A DNA stretch of 64,000 nucleotides from NCBI GenBank assembly GCA_963575745.1, contig CAUYUJ010007224.1:1190771-1254770 (forward strand), in the 5' to 3' direction. Both the position numbers and the translations under genes were made by a program. This DNA comes from Prorocentrum cordatum (lineage: Eukaryota > Sar > Dinophyceae > Prorocentrales > Prorocentraceae). Under the pieces are notes generated by a model. The model was not told where the DNA came from, made no database searches, and was given only the letters and a program-made list of their open reading frames with translations. This document shows, one piece after another, positions 26,356 to 37,340 of the stretch; position 1 is the first letter of the stretch, and each line of letters starts with the position of its first letter.

Positions 26356-27719
26356 ATGTTTCTGGTAACTCAGCCGCTGCCCAGCCAGCAACAGCAAGAA
26401 AAACCAGTGCCATGGGGCCTCGGTTTAGTTACGGCCCCGACGGGCCCTGCGCCTAAGGCGCGTCGCCCACCAACTCGCACGCCTTCACTGGGAGCCCCTG
26501 GTCTCCCGGCGCGCGCTGCGAGAACGCGATCCCGCAGCCCAACCTCGCGCAACCACACGGGCGATCTCGACTTCGCACCTGTGGCTTGTCAGTGGCCTGC
26601 GGCGCCTGCCGCGTCCTCTACTGCGACGGAGAGACGGGAGCAGCTTGCCACCGTAGCGCAGAAGATTTTGGAGCAAGGTTGGGAAGCTTCGACACGCCAG
26701 ACTTATGCCAGGTCGCTCCGCGTCCACGTCCGCGGAACAGAACAAAACGTTCAAGCCTCTTTGCTGCCAGTTGACACCACAGACAAATTAATGATAGTCT
26801 TTGCTGCCATGGACGGCATGTGTTGGCACACAATTCAGCTAAACCAAAGTGCCAGAAAAGCCTGGCACGCATGCCCCAACATGAGTTGCATATTGATTCG
26901 GTGTGGGACGACAGGGCACGCCAGTTTTGGCGTGGCCTAAAGAAGCGTGCCGACCATGCGTCTCATCAGACGAGAGCAATTACCTTAACAGAGTTGATAC
27001 CATTCGTGCGGAACCGGTTGAGCAACAACACAGCAGCTGGCATCCGCGATGCGGCTATGGGTGTCTTCTGCTTCTTTGGCATATGCCGGATTTCTGAGGC
27101 GATCGCCCTTTGTGCACAAGACGTGCATCATGAAGATGGTTGCATATCAGTCTACATTCAACGTCAAAAGAATGATCCGTTCGGCCGTGGCCAATGGTGT
27201 TGGCTTCCAGCTGTAGACGTCGAGGGTATCAACCCAGCAGAAATAATTGCTTCTTGGTCCAAACTACGTATGGCGACGGCACGGGAGACTGATTCCTTTT
27301 TCTGCACGACGGGGCCGACGGCAAAGTCAGTTTCCCCCGATTTGTGGCGAAAAATCGCGCGTTCTCATTTTAAGGACACATCTGCAAGTTCGCACTCCTT
27401 TAGGCGCGGCGGCACAAAATGGGGCACGCATTTTGCGAAGCTGCCGGCAAGCTTGGCACAGGCCCAAGGAAGTTGGAAATCGCTGGACACTATGACCAGC
27501 GTGTACGCCAACACGAGCGTTTCCGTGAGGAAGCGGGAATTCTTAGACGCCTTCTCAGCAGGCGCCCGGGGAACGGCGAACAGCGCCATTCTCACACAGC
27601 CCGCCGCAGTTTCTGCAAGCTGCCCCCCTGCTCCAGTCGCCCGCTTTGGTCGGCTTAAGGCCAGCGGCGTGTTGGACGACAATGCCGAAGACGACGAAAG
27701 TGAGATCGGTCGGTTGTAA
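26356..27719 (+). pseudogene. DIRS-type tyrosine recombinase, one frameshift
   Basis: Possible start at ATG 26356 (MFLVTQPLPSQQQQEK). A basic Pro-rich N-terminus leads to a SAM-like core-binding domain (ILEQGWEASTRQTYARSLRVHV...TTDKLMIVFAAMDG). The frame changes between about 26830 and 26900 and the catalytic domain follows in the next frame: Arg in GICRISEAIAL (27087-27089), Lys in IQRQKNDPFGRG, HSFRRGG (His at 27393, the H-x-x-R box), GSWKSLDTM and Tyr in MTSVYANTS (27504-27506). All catalytic residues of the family are present. The C-terminus is Ala/Pro-rich, ending EDDESEIGRL. Such recombinases replace integrase in DIRS elements; a Crypton-like origin is an alternative. Only the frame break argues against function. 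Confidence 0.8.
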
Positions 27720-27803
27720 AAACATGATCGTCTGCGTCTCGTTGACAAGCCAGGGAACTACGGCGGATGCGTTAGCATCGATGGGGGCGGCTCGAGGTTT
27801 TTT

Positions 27804-27890
27804 TTGCAGCACCTCCTCCCCGAGGTCTGGGATATTGTGTGCCCCCCCGATGCTGGGGAAAAGCATCCGTTGCGTCACAACGTAGATTAA
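27804..27890 (+). repeat. 87-bp direct repeat, copy 1, after the recombinase
   Basis: TTGCAGCACCTCCTCCCCGA, GGTCTGGGATATTGTGTGCC and GCATCCGTTGCGTCAC blocks, differing from 28441-28530 at about two positions (GATGCTGG/GATGCCGG and ACAACG/ACAGCG). Spacing and place fit the split direct repeats of PAT-like DIRS elements. Confidence 0.85.
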
Positions 27891-28089
27891 CTAGAATTAT
27901 AGGTGGGCGTAGCCTTTCGGTAATTCTAGGATCTACAGCTGTAGGAGATGTACTTGGATTGATGGCTCTTTTGGGGCCTGTGTTGGCGCAGGCAGCCTTG
28001 TGGCGCAATTCTGCTGCGTCGCTGGGTTCGGGGAGTCACGCCCCCGCGTTGCCAGTGCACCTGCCGCCCATTTTGCGGGTGGCTTGGTG

Positions 28090-28280
28090 GGTTTGGGTGT
28101 TTTCCCACTTCGTGGGTTAAGACGCCATTTTATAGCGCACCAACTCCACATGCCCAATGTTTGTGGTTTGTTTGTGGATTAACCCCCTCCCGCTTCATGG
28201 GTTCAGGGCGGTATAGTTTCGTTTGCCTCGCGCCATTTTGTGGCGCGCAAGGCCCCACCCTCCCACTTAGTGGGTTTAGT
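28090..28280 (+). other. Hairpin cluster between the two direct repeats
   Basis: CCCACTTCGTGGG (near 28106), CCCACTTAGTGGG (near 28262) and GCGCCATTTTGTGGCGC (near 28231) are perfect small inverted repeats; CCCGCTTCATGGG (near 28189) is an imperfect one. A diverged CGCCATTTTATAGCG lies near 28125. Together they suggest two diverged copies of one structured module. The role is unknown. Confidence 0.55.
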
Positions 28281-28440
28281 GGGGTTGTACGTTGGGCTAC
28301 CAAGTTACCCCAGCGTAGCACAGGACAATGGGTGGATGAGGAATGCTCGTATTTCAATTCACCCGCCTTCCCACCGCCAATCTGTCTCAGACCAGCAGTC
28401 CCGAGGTGTTCACCAGCACGGACTGTTCGGGAGGGGGGGG

Positions 28441-28530
28441 GGTTTGCAGCACCTCCTCCCCGAGGTCTGGGATATTGTGTGCCCCCCCGATGCCGGGGAA
28501 AAGCATCCGTTGCGTCACAGCGTAGATCCC
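28441..28530 (+). repeat. 87-bp direct repeat, copy 2
   Basis: Partner of 27804-27890, about 97 percent identical by eye, 640 bp downstream, same orientation. Confidence 0.85.
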
Positions 28531-28599
28531 TCATGGTGACCTCCCACAAACGCTCTTGGAGGATGCGCCTTGGTTGGGGGAATTGGAAGTGGTGTGATC

Positions 28600-28695
28600 C
28601 TCCTTCTCGCCTTGCTCTTTTTCCTCCTCCTCTTCCTCCTCCTCCTCCTCCTCCTCCTCCTCCTCGTCCTCCTCGTCCTCCTCCTCCTCTTCCTT
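28600..28695. repeat. (CTC)n microsatellite
   Basis: CTC/TCC units with CGT interruptions. It is followed at 28700-28770 by a sequence shared with 50636-50705. Confidence 0.9.
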
Positions 28696-28699
28696 TGGG

Positions 28700-28770
28700 C
28701 ATGGTTAGCCTGCCACCGGCCGACTCGCCTTAGGCGATTTCCGTGCCTGAATTGTTGTCGCGCTGTGTCG
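28700..28770 (+). repeat. CTC-array-associated conserved flank, copy 1
   Basis: GGTTAGCCTGCCACCGGCCG, ACTCGCCTTAGGCGATTTCC and GTGCCTGAATTGTTGTCGCG match 50636-50705 at roughly 80 percent and sit at the same distance from a CTC array. It contains the hairpin TCGCCTTAGGCGA. Confidence 0.75.
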
Positions 28771-28772
28771 TT

Positions 28773-28803
28773 TATATATATATATATACACACATATATA
28801 TAA
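28773..28803. repeat. (TA)n microsatellite before the gap
   Basis: Short TA/CATA tract. The stretch 28804-28900 is unassigned. Confidence 0.85.
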
Positions 28804-28900
28804 TATTATTCCAAAATTTGGCCAACTACACTTCATCGGGCCATGGGGAACGGAACACGGCAGTAACAAAGACTACGACATTTTGGAAAACAATTTAGTG

Positions 28901-29000
28901 NNNNNNNNNNNNNNNNNNNNNNNNNNNNNNNNNNNNNNNNNNNNNNNNNNNNNNNNNNNNNNNNNNNNNNNNNNNNNNNNNNNNNNNNNNNNNNNNNNNN
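28901..29000. other. Assembly gap, 100 N
   Basis: Exactly 100 unknown bases, a conventional gap size, so true distance is unknown. The right edge continues in an AT tract (29001-29044). Confidence 0.99.
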
Positions 29001-29005
29001 ATATG

Positions 29006-29044
<39 letters not shown>
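29001..29044. repeat. (AT)n microsatellite after the gap
   Basis: About 20 AT units directly at the gap edge. They probably caused the assembly break. The stretch 29045-29660 has no recognised gene. Confidence 0.9.
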
Positions 29045-29045
<1 letters not shown>

Positions 29046-30823
29046 TCGCTGGCGTTTGAGGTTGGCTGTAATTTGCAACGGGCCTCGCCCGCATGTTTTC
29101 ATATTAAACGAGAACGAACAGGCTCTCCTAAACGCACGACATACCACCATGGTCATAACGTCGATGCAAATATTATCAGAAGCGGGCGATGCAACACCGT
29201 AGCGCAATGCGCAACGTCTTCTAAGGAACATCCATGTCCCAATGCCAGCTGGAGACCTACGATGGTTGGACCTCATTACTCTAAAATTGTCAATTGCTCG
29301 CATTGTACCGTTCTTCTGTGGTGTAAACATTATTTCCCACATTTCTCGGAACGGTTGCCCTCGGGCAGGGACAAGCAACCAAAGAAGCCGTTTATCCGCG
29401 AATGAAAAACATAAAAACAGCACGGGACCGGGAAACAAAACATTAAAATTAGTTAAATTGGCTCAACGTGACTGAGGGTCTGTTCTAAGATCCGCGTCGG
29501 GAACATCCGTATCTGGGTGGAATCTCGCTAGCCCGCCCGTCGTTGGCCCTTTGCGAGAGTTGGGTGGCATGGATGACGCGCCGCTTGGCGCAATTATCCC
29601 TGGAGGTGAAACAATGCCTTATTAGTTGGCATCGATGGGCAAAATGACGAACCGGTGATCATGAAGTCGATTTGGCCCCTACCATGCGTGTCGTCCGCAG
29701 CGTTGGGCACGAGATGAAAGAATTGAAGAGAACGGTCAAAAAGACCATCGATGAAGTGGACGTCCGAAATACAACCTTGGATTCGAACATTGAAAATATG
29801 GAGGCGATTTTGCAGACATGCACATGCGCATGACTACTTTGGAAAACTTTTTCTTTGCAATATCAAACAATCGAACGAATGGAAATTATCACACAAAACC
29901 ACCAACAATTTTTCAAACATACCAATCCTAGATCGGCATCAAAATTATGGCAAAATACGGCGAACAAACAACCTCACCAAACGAAACACGTTCACCGCAA
30001 TAATTTGAATTCTGGATAACTTCGCCTGGCGCGACGCCGCGCCCGCATACATACGGGAACGCTCCATATCTAATCTGGGCCGATCTCTACAAACGTGTAT
30101 CCGAAAAACGATATCAAAAATATCATGTTCACGGAATTTTCGTCGCAAAACGCGCAGCTCGCGATTTATGGTTTGGCTGAGAATATAGCATAACCGGTAT
30201 CAATCACAAATTTCAGACAAAACACCATATCAAATACATATTGGGGACAATGGGTGTCGATAGCAACACGAACAAACGCACTTAAGAGAAAGACTGGGCA
30301 AATTGACGCGACCTGCGATATGACCCCAAAATTACGGAATTATTGCGAATATGTGATATAATGTTGCAAAGGGCTTCCGGGGGGAAAGAGGAATCAAAAT
30401 AATATCGGAAGAAAGCAAGGACAAGAAGACCGGCAAGCGCTGGGCCACCCTGCCCATCAGAGTTCTTTTCCAACCAGCGCCGGAGCCGATCAAATTTCTT
30501 CTTCATGCGCGTTGTCTTCCAACCGTTCCCAAAATTGCATACATATATTTTCAAGCTTGCGCTTGGGATGCGCGGAACTCCTCGAGGAAAGAAATTCGGA
30601 CAAAAATAGTTGCCGATCAAACGCAACGACGGCCAGCCGCTCAAAATAAATGAGCGCCCGATCGCGCTGCCGGGACCACCGCGTCTTCATCTGCGAATTC
30701 TACCGCATTCTCGGCCGCAGTCGGCAAACCATACTGGCTCCTAAAATTTGCCCCACCGCCTCTGTCTGCCCTTCCCTTGCCCCCGCCCCCGCCCGCCCTT
30801 CTTCGCCCCTTCCCCGGTCCGAT

Positions 30824-31091
30824 TCCCATCGCAGTGGCGACATGCAACGTTCGGGGCCTCACCGAGACGAAGATCGAACATATTATTTTGGATGTGGAGA
30901 CATACGGCATTGACATTTTAGCTGCACGAGAGACCCGCCAACCAAAAGCAGACATTTACGATGTGAGTGGGCGCAAAATTATTATGTCAGGCGAAGATAC
31001 ACAAGGGCAAAGTTGGACAGGGGTTGGGTTTATCATTGCACCTGCATGTCGAAGCAACATCAAATCCTACATACAAGGTTTGCCAGAGTGA
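30824..31091 (+). pseudogene. LINE endonuclease, N-terminal half
   Basis: IAVATCNVRGLTETKIEHII with the conserved Asn, then DVETYGIDILAARETRQPK with the catalytic-type Glu, and SWTGVGFIIAP, as in AP-like endonucleases of LINEs. The reading frame stops at 31089 and the domain is interrupted by a 600-bp block of simple repeats. Preceding sequence 29850-30823 has scattered stops and only weak coding character. Confidence 0.75.
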
Positions 31092-31189
31092 CCCTACCGA
31101 GGAGTTGGAACCCCGAGGGGAACAATATTAGTAGTAACAATAAACGCCGTCTTCCTCCTTCTCCTCATCGTCGCAGTTGTAGCAGTAGC

Positions 31190-31562
31190 GGTCGTAGTAG
31201 TAGTATTAAAAGTACAGCTTAATACCTACATCTACATCTAGACCTACATCCACATCTACACCTACAGCTACCTACATCTACATGCACACATGCATCTGCA
31301 TCTACATGCTATGCTATGCGGCGTTATGCTATGATATGCTATGCTGCGCTGCGCTATGCCATGCTATGCTATGCTATACTGCGCTATGCTATGCTGCGCT
31401 ATGATATGCTATGCTATGCTCTGCTAATGCTGCGCTGCGCTAAGCTGGGCTGAGCTGAGCTAAGCTAGGCTAAGCCAAGCTAGGCTAAGCTAGTCTAGGC
31501 TAGGCTAGGCTTATCTAAGCTAAGCTAAGTTAAAATAGGCTAAGCTAAGATGAGATAAACAA
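31190..31562. repeat. Compound simple repeats inside the LINE endonuclease
   Basis: GTAGTA, then TACATC/TCTACA hexamers, then TATGC/TGCGC pentamers (31305-31440), then AAGCT/AGGCT pentamers (31440-31560). These pentamer families grade into one another. The stretch 31563-31719 is unassigned. Confidence 0.9.
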
Positions 31563-31719
31563 CGCTAAACTAAGGGGGCGTACCTGGGGGAACCGCGGGG
31601 CGGATGCTGGGGGAACCGCCTGGGGCGCTTTCCACTGCCGGGCCCTTTAAGCCCAGAGAGTAAGAACCCTTCTAGGCAAAGCCTAGGTAGGGCATTTCTG
31701 ATAGACTCGCTTGGCTGAG

Positions 31720-32105
31720 GATGAAAACAAACATGGGAACGATGACGATCATTACAGGGTACGCCCCTCGCAACCTCAAGCCGCTCCCCGAAAGGCGACA
31801 TTCCTATGCGATGTTGGACTCCACGTGCCGGTCCTGCAACTCCATCGTTGGTAAGCTGATCATTGGCGACTTCAGCGCAAGAATGGGAAGGCGCAGCCAG
31901 GGGAAGATGCTATCTTAGGTGATCTTAGATGGGGACGGCGAACACAACGCGAAGTTGAACAGCTTAATCGGGAGTTGATGATTGAATTTGCACCGGCATG
32001 GATCTACAGATTGCGAACGCGTTCTACCATCAGGCATTGCAAGATAAAACTACTTTCATGGAAGCGGGTGCTTTACCATTCGGGGATATTTCTGAAGATG
32101 AATAA
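31720..32105 (+). pseudogene. LINE endonuclease, C-terminal half
   Basis: MTIITGYAPRNLKPLPERRHSY, then SIVGKLIIGDFSARMG (the GD-x-N-like block with Ser for Asn), then in another frame MDLQIANAFYHQALQDKTTFMEAG. These are the expected blocks after GVGF in the first half. At least one frameshift and stops are present. Confidence 0.7.
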
Positions 32106-32261
32106 GACATGCTGGTCTTGATCCTTTGCGAAGCTTCGGTGCGATAACAAATAGCGCCATTGCGGAACAAGCAAGCAAGAAGTCATACACCCGGAGGTGC
32201 GTAGGACACAACTGTGGAACATGTGGAAAGCGATCGTCAGCAAAATGCAGATCATGCTGCG

Positions 32262-34045
32262 CTACATCTGTAAATCTGACGTGCGCGCGACATGCCGCCA
32301 AGAGGCCTCATTCGTCAGAAGTGGGATTACATTAGCCAAGCTTTTCGCTGCCGCACTCGCCATGCGCAGCACCTGGGTTGTCCAGTCTGCGCGCGGCCCG
32401 CCTACTTTCCTGACGTGCTGCCTCTCCCAGCGGGGGGGGGCTGCTGCCTTGCCGCGGCGTCCGTCAGAAGGGCCTGCCCTGTCTCGCGAAGAACTGTAGC
32501 GTTGCTCCCTCTTGAGATGAGGGCAGGCGCTATCCCCCAGATTGAGCGGAAGCACTGGCAATGGAAACCATCCAACCGCCTACGCCCAGCAGCGCTGAAC
32601 CACAGAGAAGACAAACCATATGTCAACTTGCTGAGAACCGCAGCCGTATATATCGCAACTTTTCTGTCCCGGCTCAAATTTGAATGTCTCCATATCTTTG
32701 AACATTTATCGGAATCGGCCCGCGCCGCGCCCAGCCGGCGAGAGAGCTCCTTGTTTGCATCTCCCGCGTCAGAGATAAGAGCGCCCAAATAGATCATATC
32801 TGGCTGCGCTGGCATGGCGCCCCCGTGCACGTTTCGGACTTTGCCAGCGCGCCGGACCTTCCAGAGTTGGAACTTGTCGGGGTGCAGCTCCATGCCATAT
32901 GATCTCCCAGCTTGTTGGATTACTTGTAATAGAGCTTCCACTGCCCGCGTTGTTCTTCCCAAGATCAATGTGTCATCAGCGCGCAGCAAGACGGAAAAAT
33001 ACCCTCGTTCCCAGGGGTCCCAGTCGGAACCGGTAAGCTGCGAAACCGCTTGCTCGATGATAACTGTCATCGTCATTGCGAACGAGAGCGGTGACAGCGG
33101 GCTGCGATGTCCCTGACGCCTGCTGCCTCGAAGAAGACGTCGCAACGCAGCCCCGCACCTCAAAGCACCGGTCCGTATAAATAGAACGCACGACGTCCAA
33201 GACATGCTCTGGCAGGCCGAAGCTACGTAATCCGCAAATCATGGCAGAAGGATCGATTGAACCGAACGCCTTTTTCCAATCAAGGGCCAGCGCATGCGAG
33301 TTTCCGACGGATCCCCCCAACTCCAGGTCAATTCGTCTACGTAATGTAATGCACAAGTGGCCTCTTGGGTCCCATGCTTGGATCAGAACCCAACTTGAGA
33401 TTCTGTTAGCCTTGCCTCTGCGCCGCCGTCCACCAGGCGCCGGTGCGGCAGCGACGCAAAGACTTTGCACCCAATCATGAGGAGGCTGATTAGACGATAG
33501 TTGCTGCAATCGTCGGTCTTGCCATTCTTGTGGATGGTCGTAACCCTTGCTTTGTGCCATTCTTGCGGGACCCGTCGACTCTTCCAGCAATAGTTGACAA
33601 AATGTGTGATTTGTTGGAGAGCGTCAGAACTGTCCGCAAGTACCTTCCCATATTCTGGCGGGGTTCCGTCTGACCCCCGCGCCTTGCCTGAGTGCAAATG
33701 CCGCGAGCAATTCTTGACCTCGTCTGCCGTGAACTTGGACAGCTTGACCGACAGCGTGTCTCCGAGCGCCGGCGTGTCGATGACATCGGCCGGCCTGACT
33801 CCCCATTGCACTTGTTCCAATTATGTTGCGCTTGTGTCCGCCCGTGCCTCGCTGCCCACCAAATCCCCCTCCAAATTTCGCAATCTTCCTTGCTGGGCTG
33901 GCCGGGGTTTGCGGAAATTCCGGGTGTCTTTCCACAATCCTGTCGCCACTGAGTCTTCCAATCATTTGGTCTTGTCTTGCCTTGCAGATTTCCTCACGGC
34001 TTTGTGCATTTCTTTCTCGCGTCCGGCGTCTCCGTCGAATCTCAC
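32262..34045 (-). mobile_element. Second LINE fragment, minus strand, RT domain
   Basis: From high to low coordinates: linker ending RKPRPAQQGRLRNLEGDLV (about 33940-33870), VQWGVRPADVIDTPALGD, KARGSDGTPPEYGK (fingers), VPQEWHKARVTTIHKNGKTDDCSNYR, ALDWKKAFGSIDP (motif A), QG..SPLSPLSF (motif B), LLRADDTLILG (catalytic, Tyr replaced by Arg, near 32955-32990), IYLGALISDAGDANKELSRR, then a C-terminal tail to about 32265. Three frames are used, so it is dead. Start near the linker means it is 5'-truncated, as target-primed copies usually are. It is the same family as the surrounding plus-strand copy. Confidence 0.82.
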
Positions 34046-34182
34046 CTGCGACCTTTGGTGGATCAGCTGCACTGGCTACTGACGATTATCAGGTGATCGC
34101 GAAGATTTCGATGCCACATGAACCACAGACAACGCCTACGATGAAGAGGCCAAGCACACATGCAATGTAATATCCTGGAATA

Positions 34183-36250
34183 TTGAAAACATATGTGGCT
34201 ACATTCATGGAGAGCGTTACTTCGTACATTGACCCGCCGATCGATTTGCGAGATATGCGGGGGAGAAGTACAGCGGCGACGCAACTAGCAGCTAATGCGC
34301 CACCGCGCCGCCAAAAAGAGATTTCCAAACCATGGATTACGCAAGCCACACTTGACCTCGCGCAGCGTCGCAGCGAAGCACGGGCAACAAATGGCAAAGT
34401 GGAAGGGGAACCTTTGCTGAAGGACGTGCGAAAATCGTGCAAACAAAACAAGACAAATTGGAACGCCAAGGAGATTTCGAGTGGCAATTCTGAAAACGCA
34501 TTGCCGGCCAAAACCGCGCCGCCAGGGAAGGCTAATAAACGTGAGTGAGCATTTGGTGGACAACGGGCAAAGAGCTGAAACTGTGGCAGAATACTTGGAG
34601 AAAGTGCAATGGAAGATGCGGCTTGCGGAGCTTCTTGACGACGATGCAGCGGCCGACCCACTGCCAGTTTTGGCAACAGATTTTACAGCGGACGAAGTGG
34701 ACAAAGCAATAAGAAAGCTGAAGCGGGGAACAACTTCTGGAGTGGATGATATACCAGCAGAATTGTTGAAAGCAATTGCTACGGACCCTGGTGGGCTTGA
34801 TTGGATAACCGATCTATGCAACAAATGCTGGAACGAGGAGGCGGTGCCTGAGGAGTGGAAAGGGATCGGTCATCTCAACTATTTACAAAACGCAAAGACG
34901 CCGTCGACAACTGCGACAACTACCGTCCTCTTACTTTGCGTAGCGTACAAACTTATTGCAAGTCTTATCTTACGGCGATTGCAAGATGCAGGAGCAGAGG
35001 ACCGACTATCCGCCACGCAGTTCGGCTTCATATGGGGGCGTGGGACATCAGATGCTATGCGCGCGGTTCGCCGATATATTGAATTGGCGTATGCTGACAA
35101 AGATGGTGGTACAGCTTTCGTGGCACTGGGTTGGAAAAAAGGCCTTCGATTCACTTAACGTTGGGGCTCTGTTGGGGAATCTGCGGAAATTTGGAGTGCC
35201 TCCACGCGTTCTTAATATCATTGGAAACATTTACGGGGGCAAGCGATTTTGCGTTGCAGATGGGCGACATAAATCTTCAGGAAGGCGTCAATTATCAGGT
35301 CTATCCCAAGGCTGCCCCTTTTCATCATGATCATGACGATGGTTGCTCAGGATGCCGCGCGCCGCGCAGAAGCTGGAATACGACATGCTCTGGAAGAAAA
35401 AGCGTTGGCTATTTTGCTATATGCTGAAGACACCTTGTTGGTGGGCCACAATCAAATCCAGTTGCAAACATTATTGGAAACAATTGCGAACGCTGGGGCA
35501 AGAGTGGGTATGGAGCTGCATTGGGATAATTTTCTGCTGATGCCGGTCCGCTGCGAGATCAACCTCCTGACGCCCTCTGGGGCGCCACTTCTTGCTAAAT
35601 ATTCGATGGTCTATCTGGGAGCTACGATTTCGAACACTGTGCAGCTTCGCGGAGAATTGGGGAAAATATTAGGCGCTGCTTGGGGCGAGTTTTGCCGACG
35701 CAGCCGTGCCTGGAAGCATGCAGCCATTAGTGCAGCTAGGAACATCCAAGTTTTTCAAGCCTTAGTGACTAGTAAGGTCATGTATTCATTGAGTTTGCAT
35801 AGCTTAACAAAACCGAGCGTAGAATGCTTGACGGCTTTCAAGCGAGATGCATGCGTCGCATCTTGCACGTACCCCACGCATACGTATCACGAATCTCGAA
35901 CCAGGACGTGCTGTCGAGAGCCGGGCAGCAACTGTATACGACACAACTTTTAAAGCATCAACTTCTATGGTTTGGAAAAATAGGCAGGGCGCCGAAGTCT
36001 GACTTTCTGCGCTGCCTTACTTTTCAACCTAGCAGTGTGCGTCCAGCCACCGAAGCGTGCGCCAGAGCTGTAGGCAGGCCAAGACACGAACGGGCGAAAT
36101 GTTTGCATGACGCTGTCATTCCGCGTTTTTCCAATGAGGGCGATATAATGCAATGCATCAGCGAGCCAAGCCGCGGCTCCCGCAAAGCGGTGAGAACGTG
36201 CGCAATGTCTTGCTTTTTTCTTGCCCACGCGCTCCGGCGTATGGCTCGAC
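34183..36250 (+). pseudogene. LINE reverse transcriptase, plus strand
   Basis: Linker KPWITQATLDLAQRRSEAR and KPRRQGRLINVSEHLVDNGQ, then VQWKMRLAELLDDD, GTTSGVDDIPAELLK, AVPEEWKGIG, YKLIASLILRRLQD, FGFIWGRGTSDAMRAVRRYI, KKAFDSLNVGALLGNLRKFG (motif A), LSGLSQGCPFSS (motif B), YAEDTLLVG (catalytic, YADD variant, near 35420-35446), MVYLGATISNTVQLRGELG and the C-terminal FQARCMRRILHVPHAYVSRISN...LLKHQLLWFGKIGRAP. Segments lie in all three frames. The end is about 36250; 36251-36481 has no assigned feature. Confidence 0.82.
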
Positions 36251-36481
36251 TGACTGACTGGATCCGAGGTGTACGGCAGGTGGGGGAAACAACCTTGGCA
36301 TATGAGCACACGCGGGGGCTGCGCGCGCGCGTCCGGAAGGGGGCTGCCTTAGGCTTGTTGCATAGATGGGGGGGCTGCTTGGCATTGCCCTGCACTCCGC
36401 CGAGGCGCACGCAGTTCTACACGACCAGGCCGACTTGCAACAAAACGTCGCTGGAGGCGGCGCCTGGTCTGGCCGACCTAG

Positions 36482-36693
36482 AGTTAAGCGAAGGCACGCG
36501 TGCACTAAACGGAGAAGGAGGAAGAGGAGGAGGAAGGAGGACGAGGACGGGAGAAGGACAATGAAGAACACTTTCAATGGCAAGGCGGCCACGCGCACCA
36601 CCCTGATGGCGCGGGTCCGGCGGGGCGCCGCGCCGCCCGCGCACGCGCGCAGTGGCGCGCGCGCGTTCTGGCACGCCCTGCTGCCGCGCGGCC
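36482..36693 (-). repeat. Unit 3' repeat X, copy in the short unit
   Basis: 212 bp matching 36857-37068 with only a few differences (for example GGCAAGGCGG/GGCAAAGCGG and CGCGCGCAG/CGCGCACAG). Orientation is given relative to the giant ORF. Confidence 0.9.
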
Positions 36694-36743
36694 CGAGAGC
36701 CGAGCGGAGCTGGGTGCACAGGGAGCAAAGCGGGGTGGGTGGG

Positions 36744-36858
36744 CCCCCGAGTCCTGGCTCGATCTCGAGCCCACGACTACGGACCCCAAATGGCTAAGGC
36801 AAAGCCCCCACTTCCCTACGCTGAACCTGCAGTCTACCAGCATAACAGACTATACAAG
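36744..36858 (-). repeat. 115-bp repeat R, copy in the short unit
   Basis: 114 of 115 bases equal 50448-50562; the single difference is GGCAAAGCC versus GGCAAAACC. It overlaps the next repeat (36857-37068) by two bases, so units join head to tail. It contains the spliced-leader-like sequence at 36764-36799. Confidence 0.92.
36764..36799 (-). other. Possible relict spliced-leader pair
   Basis: The minus strand reads CCTTAGCCATTTGGGGTC then CCGTAGTCGTGGGCTCGAG. The known dinoflagellate leader contains CCGTAGCCATTTTGGCTC. The first block matches it at 15 of 18 positions and the second shares CCGTAG and GGCTC-AG. Tandem relict leaders mark retroposed transcripts in dinoflagellates. The match is imperfect and could be chance. 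Confidence 0.35.
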
Positions 36859-37068
36859 TTAAGCGAAGGCACGCGTGCACTAAACGGAGAAGGAGGAAGA
36901 GGAGGAGGAAGGAGGACGAGGACGGGAGAAGGACAATGAAGAACACTTTCAATGGCAAAGCGGCCACGCGCACCACCCTGATGGCGCGGGTCCGGCGGGG
37001 CGCCGCGCCGCCCGCGCACGCGCACAGTGGCGCGCGCGCGTTCTGGCACGCCCTGCTGCCGCACGGCC
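36857..37068 (-). repeat. Unit 3' repeat X, copy downstream of the giant ORF
   Basis: Partner of 36482-36693. It lies 400 bp after the giant ORF stop (minus strand). Confidence 0.9.
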
Positions 37069-37189
37069 AAAACCAAAAGAACGCAGCCGCGCGCGGGCGA
37101 AAGGCGCCCGAGCGCGCGCGACCACTGGCCTGCAAGCCTGAGGCCTTCCTGGAGCGGGCGCCAGGCCGCCCCGGCTGGGCAGCGCCCTG

Positions 37190-37340
37190 CCGGCGGCGTG
37201 CAACGCGCGCCCGAGCCGGCCCCCACGGCCTCGCCCAGGCGGGGGGGCTAAACGCTCCCCAGGGCCGCGCGTCGCCGGCCCGCCGGCGCGGAATCGCGCA
37301 CGCGAAAAGCGCTAGCCGCGCGCGTCGCGCAGGACGCGAC
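37190..37340. repeat. GC-rich 140-bp repeat, copy 1 (most diverged)
   Basis: CCACGGCCTCGCCCAGGCGG and GCCGGCCCGCCGGCGCG blocks. Three better-preserved copies lie inside the giant ORF. The contained CGCCGGCCCGCCGGCG is a near-palindrome. Confidence 0.7.

Larger units (their letters stand above)
29670..36250 (+). mobile_element. Decayed LINE (APE-type endonuclease + RT), interrupted
   Basis: Reading order on the plus strand: a coiled-coil fragment (MKELKRTVKKTIDEVDVRN, about 29700-29850; possible ORF1 remnant), an endonuclease half (30824-31091), a simple-repeat block, the second endonuclease half (31720-32105), then beyond an opposite-strand LINE the linker and RT (34183-36250). No single frame spans it; frames change at least six times. 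The minus-strand copy at 32262-34045 falls exactly between the endonuclease end and the linker. No poly-A or target duplication was found. The 5' limit is a guess. Confidence 0.7.
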
